A stretch of DNA of 15,919 nt from Solirubrobacteraceae bacterium (GTDB lineage: Bacteria; Actinomycetota; Thermoleophilia; Solirubrobacterales; Solirubrobacteraceae): the NCBI GenBank assembly GCA_025935735.1, contig JAICUS010000065.1:1-15919 (forward strand), read 5' to 3'. Shown here piece by piece: positions 12,626 to 15,919 of the stretch (position 1 is its first letter; the number at the start of each line of letters is the position of its first letter). The notes under the pieces were generated by a model. That model worked only from the letters and a program-made list of their open reading frames with translations, did not search any database and was not told where the DNA came from. The position numbers and the translations under genes were made by a program.

Positions 12626-15124
12626 TTATGGGTTGGTGGTGGACAAAGTGAACGTCAGCGTCCGGCTGTACGTCCCCGTCCGCAGCGCGTCATTGGCCCC
12701 GATCGGCTGGGTGAACGTGATCGTCGAGGTCGCGTGCGACACGGGCTCGGTCCAGCTCGCCGGCGCGATGTCCACCTGCAGCGGCTGCGGCAGCGTGAAC
12801 GCCCCGTTGGCCAGGTGGCCCGGATCGGACACGCTCAGCTGCGCGTCTCCGGCCGTGGACACCACGTCGGCCGTGGTCGTCGCCGTGTAGGTGTGCGCCA
12901 CGCCCGGCGTGAACGGGCCGAAGCTCGCCGGAGCGCCCAGCGTCAGCGCCAGCGTCGCGGGCACGGTGCCGCTGACGCCGCCCTCCGCGTAGCCGGTCCC
13001 CGTGTCCTGGGCGAACGCCGGCGCCCCGCCGACCACGGGCAGCGTCATCGTCGACGCGGCCGGGTCGACCGTCACCTGCGTACCCGGGGCGGGCCGGATC
13101 GTGTAGTCGTGGTCGGAGGACATGACCATCAGCCCGAGCCGGTTGCCGGCCTTGACGATCGCGTCCTTGGGCTGCAGGTCGACGTCGAGCCGGTAGAAGG
13201 TGCCCGGCGTCAGCAGCTCGGTCGTGTAGTCCGAGTCACGGTTGGTCGGGTCCTTCCAGCCGCGCGTGAGGATCGTCGGAGCGCTGCCGTCGGCCGGCAG
13301 GCTGACCAGGTAGACCGACAGGTTCGCCCGCGGCTTGCTGAACGCCGCGCTCAGCGACACGGTCGGCGTCCCGGAGATGCGCACGTCCTGCGTGAGCACC
13401 GGCGACTGGTAGATGAGCCGCTGCGGCGACGTCGCCGCGTTGAGCGCGGTGGTGGAGGTCACGCTGGCGTCGTCGGTGAGCGTCTCCGGCGCGCCGCCGC
13501 CGGCGCCCATGGTCAGGTTCCCGCGCGTGGCGCCGCCGGGCAGCAGGTGCAGCGTCACCGGCGCGGACGCCGGGTCGGGCCACTCGCTGTAGGGCGTCGG
13601 GTTGCTCGTGCTGCAGGCGAGGCTGACCACCGTGCCGCCGGCCACCTTCTGGCCGGCGCCCGTCGCCACCGGGGCGGCGAGCGTGATGTGCGTCGCGTCC
13701 GGGATGTCGGCGATCGTCGGCGTCGGGCTCGCGTTGGTGACCGTGCCGTCCGCGTTGGTCACCGGCACGGTCGGCCGGAAGCCGACCATGAACGGCGACG
13801 AGTCGGCCACGGTCAGCGTCGCCGTGTTCGCCTGGTCGCCGGTCACCGTGGACTGCCGCGGCGGGCAGGCGTTGGCCTCGCGCACCACCCACGAGTGGGG
13901 CATGTTCTGCACGTTGTTGTCGACGCCGTACAGGAAGTGCGAGAACCAGAGGTTGACCAGCACGTCCGGCGGCGCGCCGCCGTGGCCGCCCTGGTGGAAG
14001 TAGAACATGTGCGGCACGCCCTGGCGCTTGAGCGCGTCATAGAACTGCGCCGCGTTCTTCGTCATGACGTTGAAGTCGTTGTTGCCGTGGGCCAGCAGCG
14101 CCGCGGCGTGGACGTTCTGGACGTCCTTCATGTAGTCGCGCTCGTCCCAGAAGGCGTTGCGGTCGCCCGTCGACCGGTCCTCCTTCTGCGCCGTGTCGAG
14201 GATCTGCGGGCGGCAGATGAGCCGGTCGCCGGTCTCGTCCAGGCGCGAGTAGACGTCGTCCTCGAGCACGTCGAGGTCCTCTCCCAGGAACGAGTTGTTG
14301 CCGTTGCCGCCGGCGCGCGAGTGCGGCGCGCGCACCATGCCGTTGGCCCGGTAGTAGTCGTACCAGTCCGAGATGGCCGAGATCGGCACGATCGCGTCGA
14401 GGCCCGGGACGCCGGTGGTGGCGGCGGCCTCGGGGATCGTCCCGTTGTAGGAGGTGCCCATCATCCCGACGTGGCCGCTGCTCCACGCGGGCGCGGGCGC
14501 TTGGACGTCGCCGGTGCGGGACGTGTAGGCCGCGCGGCGCCCGGCGAGCCAGTCGACGATCGCGGTCGCGCCGAGCGTCTCGTTGCGCCCGCCGGAGGAC
14601 GGGCAGCCGTCGGAGGCGCCGGTGCCGGGCGACTCGGAGTGCACGACGGCGAAGCCGCGCGACACCCACGGGTTGTTGAAGTCGCCGCTGATGCCCTGGG
14701 CGACGGTGTCCTTGGCCGTCCAGAACGGCGCGAACGGCCGGCTGTCGGGCCGGGTGCCGAGCTCGTGGTCGACCACCCAGTTGCTGTACGAGCGCGCGGT
14801 GCCGGCGAAGTACGGGCTGTCCTCGTAGATGGCCGGGACCTTCAGGCCCTCGGCCACCGCCTCGCCGGGCACCGAGTACTCGGCGTGCATGCGGTCCGGC
14901 TTGCCGTCGCCGTCGCTGTCGAAGTCGGTCTGCACCCACACCTGGCCGCGCACCCAGTCGGCGGAGGTGCCCGAGAAGACCGGCTGCGCGAGCCCGTTGA
15001 CGAACGTCGGCTGGACATCCGGCACCGGTGCGGCTGCGGGCGCGGCCTTGGCCGGACCCGTGAGCGCGACCGCCGCCGCCAGCACAGCCGTGCCGGCGGC
15101 GGCGACGCCCTTCCATCGCTGCAT
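12626..15124 (-). CDS. secreted X-Pro dipeptidyl-peptidase-like S15 serine hydrolase
   Basis: This 832-residue exported alpha/beta hydrolase of peptidase family S15 is expected to remove X-Pro dipeptides from peptides, or to act on related esters or amides. The signal peptide is residues 1-28 (MQRWKGVAAAG, hydrophobic core, PAKA). The catalytic triad is visible: Ser225 in GMMGTSYNG, Asp350 in HGNNDFN and His381 in QGGHGGAPPD. A DSDGDGKPD segment (69-77) resembles a calcium-binding loop. After the catalytic domain (about 45-415) comes an extra beta-rich module (about 422-505), then the PepX C-terminal jelly-roll domain (about 515-760) and a final Ig-like region with a TAA stop. The ATG at 15124 is chosen for its ribosome site (GAGGAGGGGG) and for the signal peptide starting there. 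An upstream GTG (15217) in the same open frame is rejected. The sequence cannot distinguish a true dipeptidyl-peptidase from a CocE-type esterase. Confidence 0.87.
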   Translation of the reverse strand: MQRWKGVAAAGTAVLAAAVALTGPAKAAPAAAPVPDVQPTFVNGLAQPVFSGTSADWVRGQVWVQTDFDSDGDGKPDRMHAEYSVPGEAVAEGLKVPAIYEDSPYFAGTARSYSNWVVDHELGTRPDSRPFAPFWTAKDTVAQGISGDFNNPWVSRGFAVVHSESPGTGASDGCPSSGGRNETLGATAIVDWLAGRRAAYTSRTGDVQAPAPAWSSGHVGMMGTSYNGTIPEAAATTGVPGLDAIVPISAISDWYDYYRANGMVRAPHSRAGGNGNNSFLGEDLDVLEDDVYSRLDETGDRLICRPQILDTAQKEDRSTGDRNAFWDERDYMKDVQNVHAAALLAHGNNDFNVMTKNAAQFYDALKRQGVPHMFYFHQGGHGGAPPDVLVNLWFSHFLYGVDNNVQNMPHSWVVREANACPPRQSTVTGDQANTATLTVADSSPFMVGFRPTVPVTNADGTVTNASPTPTIADIPDATHITLAAPVATGAGQKVAGGTVVSLACSTSNPTPYSEWPDPASAPVTLHLLPGGATRGNLTMGAGGGAPETLTDDASVTSTTALNAATSPQRLIYQSPVLTQDVRISGTPTVSLSAAFSKPRANLSVYLVSLPADGSAPTILTRGWKDPTNRDSDYTTELLTPGTFYRLDVDLQPKDAIVKAGNRLGLMVMSSDHDYTIRPAPGTQVTVDPAASTMTLPVVGGAPAFAQDTGTGYAEGGVSGTVPATLALTLGAPASFGPFTPGVAHTYTATTTADVVSTAGDAQLSVSDPGHLANGAFTLPQPLQVDIAPASWTEPVSHATSTITFTQPIGANDALRTGTYSRTLTFTLSTTNP

Positions 15125-15215
15125 GGTGAGAAACCCCCTCCTCACTGAACCCTTTGCCCGGCAGTCTGTCACCGGCGGCCCCGCAGCGCGCGCGCCGGCG
15201 CGCGGAGATGTCTCC
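15125..15215 (-). promoter_or_regulatory. leader of the S15 hydrolase gene with shared motif
   Basis: On the minus strand the order is AGACATCTCC (15213-15204), a perfect 16-bp palindrome of alternating G and C around CCGG (15204-15189), AGGGTTC (15153-15147), a GAGGAGGGGG ribosome site (15143-15134) and the ATG. The two conserved words are 50 bases apart, against 49 before the beta-helix gene. In this copy the first word belongs to the dyad GGAGA-N2-TCTCC (15204-15215), so it could also act on the divergent plus-strand gene. Confidence 0.5.
15126..15145 (-). promoter_or_regulatory. small hairpin holding the S15 ribosome site in its loop
   Basis: In the mRNA, GUGAG (15145-15141) can pair with CUCAC (15130-15126). 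The ten-base loop contains most of the GAGGGGG ribosome-binding sequence, just before the ATG at 15124. The five-pair stem is modest, so any effect on translation is speculative. Confidence 0.3.
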
Positions 15216-15290
15216 ACGGGTCATCGCCCGGCCCGGTCGATGACGCCGACGCGCGAACTTCACAGGCGCCGCTCCCTTCGGCCGCGCGAG

Positions 15291-15312
15291 GTGTTTGTCT
15301 TCCGGCAGACAC
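15291..15312 (+). promoter_or_regulatory. nine-pair hairpin in the leader of the last gene
   Basis: GUGUUUGUC (15291-15299) can pair over its whole length with GGCAGACAC (15304-15312) if two G-U wobbles are allowed, closing a UUCC tetraloop. Wobble pairs form only in the plus-strand RNA, which fits a role in the transcript of the downstream secreted-protein gene. The ribosome site follows about eight bases later. It is not a terminator in an obvious position. Confidence 0.35.
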
Positions 15313-15329
15313 TCTCGATGGGAGGACGA

Positions 15330-15919
15330 ATGGTGCACCCGAGGATTCGCGTCGCGGTGGGGGCGACCGCCGTGTTGGCGGCGCTGGCCGCTCCCGGCGT
15401 GGCGCGGGCGGCGACGAGGCCGGCCGTGACGACCGGCGCGGCGGCCAGCATCACGCAGTCGTCGGTCACGCTGACCGGCACCGTCACGCCGAACGGCGCG
15501 CCGGTGAGCTACTTCTTCCAGTACGGGCCGACGACGCTCTACGGCTCCGCCACCCAGGCGACGACCGCCACGAAGAAGACGACCGTCGCGGTCCCGGTCG
15601 CCGGGCTGGCCCCGTTCACCACGTATCACTACAAGCTCATCGCCGAGCGCGGCTCGCTGGTCGTCAAGGGCAAGGACCGGACGTTCAAGACCAAGCGCCA
15701 GCCGCTCGGGGTGTCGCTGATCGCGACGCCGAACCCGGTCCCGTTCGGCAAGCCGACGACGCTCCAGGGCATCCTGTCCGGCACCGGCAACGCCGGCCGG
15801 GCGGTCGTCCTCCAGAGCAACCCGTTCCCCTACACGCAGGGGTTCGCGAACGTGACCAACGCGCAGGTGACCAACGCGCAGGGCGTCTTCTCGTTCCCGC
15901 TGCTGTCGCTGCCGATCAA
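15330..15919 (+). CDS. secreted Ig/FnIII-like surface protein, 3' end cut by window
   Basis: This frame runs open to the window edge; 196 residues are visible and the function is unknown. Residues 1-28 form a signal peptide (MVHPRIRV, hydrophobic core, GVARA cut). Residues about 35-125 form a fibronectin-III-like beta domain, seen in TLTGTVTPNGAPVSYFFQYG and AGLAPFTTYHYKLIAE. A second Ig-like domain starts near 127 (GVSLIATPNPVPFGKPTTL) and is unfinished. This pairing is frequent in exported proteins of Solirubrobacterales as I recall them. The ATG at 15330 has GGAGG only four bases upstream, so GTG at 15333, with seven bases' spacing, is an equally good start. The gene is divergent from the S15 hydrolase across a 205-base leader region. 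A binding, structural or adhesion role is a guess. Confidence 0.8.
   Translation, partial: MVHPRIRVAVGATAVLAALAAPGVARAATRPAVTTGAAASITQSSVTLTGTVTPNGAPVSYFFQYGPTTLYGSATQATTATKKTTVAVPVAGLAPFTTYHYKLIAERGSLVVKGKDRTFKTKRQPLGVSLIATPNPVPFGKPTTLQGILSGTGNAGRAVVLQSNPFPYTQGFANVTNAQVTNAQGVFSFPLLSLPI
15852..15881 (+). repeat. perfect 15-base tandem duplication (VTNAQ twice)
   Basis: GTGACCAACGCGCAG occurs twice back to back with no mismatch, encoding VTNAQVTNAQ at residues 175-184 of the partial surface protein. The duplication keeps the frame and sits just before the GVFSFP strand of the Ig-like domain. Confidence 0.9.

Noticed and set aside
12734..15148. An 804-codon plus-strand open frame opposite the S15 hydrolase
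   Set aside because: Antisense shadow: Arg-rich low complexity with no recognisable motif. The minus-strand gene has an intact catalytic triad and signal peptide.
15125..15217. Upstream GTG start at 15217 adding 31 residues before the S15 signal peptide
   Set aside because: It would bury the signal peptide, lacks a ribosome site and would overlay the shared leader motif. ATG 15124 has a good ribosome site.

Overview
The window is very GC-rich chromosomal DNA with densely packed genes, overlapping start/stop codons and strong GC bias in third positions. Together with secreted proteins built from beta-helix, Ig-like and Arg/Lys-rich C-terminal modules, this suggests an actinobacterium, most likely of the class Thermoleophilia (Solirubrobacter/Conexibacter-like). 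That placement rests on recognising protein style, not on a marker gene. I see no rRNA or tRNA gene, insertion sequence, phage gene or CRISPR array.

Left part (1-2285, plus strand): the end of a beta-ketoadipate (protocatechuate) operon. It holds a 5'-truncated 3-oxoadipate enol-lactonase (pcaD), 4-carboxymuconolactone decarboxylase (pcaC) and an IclR-type regulator of the PcaR/PcaU kind, all overlapping by 1-4 bases. A Fur-family metalloregulator follows 6 bases later, and a perfect 12-bp hairpin closes the unit. Convergent to it is an ArsR-like winged-helix regulator (2339-2950, minus), followed by a 328-base gene-free stretch with inverted repeats.

Middle (3244-8942, minus strand): a two-gene secretion operon. 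An 811-residue secreted beta-helix protein (TTG start) is joined through a TGATG stop/start overlap to a 1044-residue secreted M14 zinc carboxypeptidase-like protein. A perfect 13-bp terminator hairpin ends the operon.

Right-middle (8941-12551): metabolic genes. These are a group II PLP-dependent decarboxylase (minus), divergent by only 19 bases from a zinc alcohol dehydrogenase (plus), which overlaps tail-to-tail by 8 bases with a probable glutaryl-CoA dehydrogenase (minus).

Right end (12626-15919): a secreted X-Pro dipeptidyl-peptidase-like S15 hydrolase (minus), with an extra module between its catalytic and C-terminal domains. Divergent from it is a secreted multi-domain Ig/FnIII-like protein cut by the window end.

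Two regulatory themes stand out. The beta-helix/M14 operon and the S15 hydrolase have leaders with the same order of elements: AGACATCTCC, a GC palindrome, AGGGTTC, a purine-rich ribosome site, then the start. The distance between the two conserved words differs by only one base. In contrast, several intracellular genes lack a Shine-Dalgarno sequence and have a TANNNT-like hexamer exactly 8 bases before a start codon, as expected for leaderless mRNAs. The window thus combines aromatic and acyl-CoA catabolism with secreted peptide degradation. No wholly unknown multi-gene system is evident; the shared leader of the secreted genes is the most promising undescribed signal.
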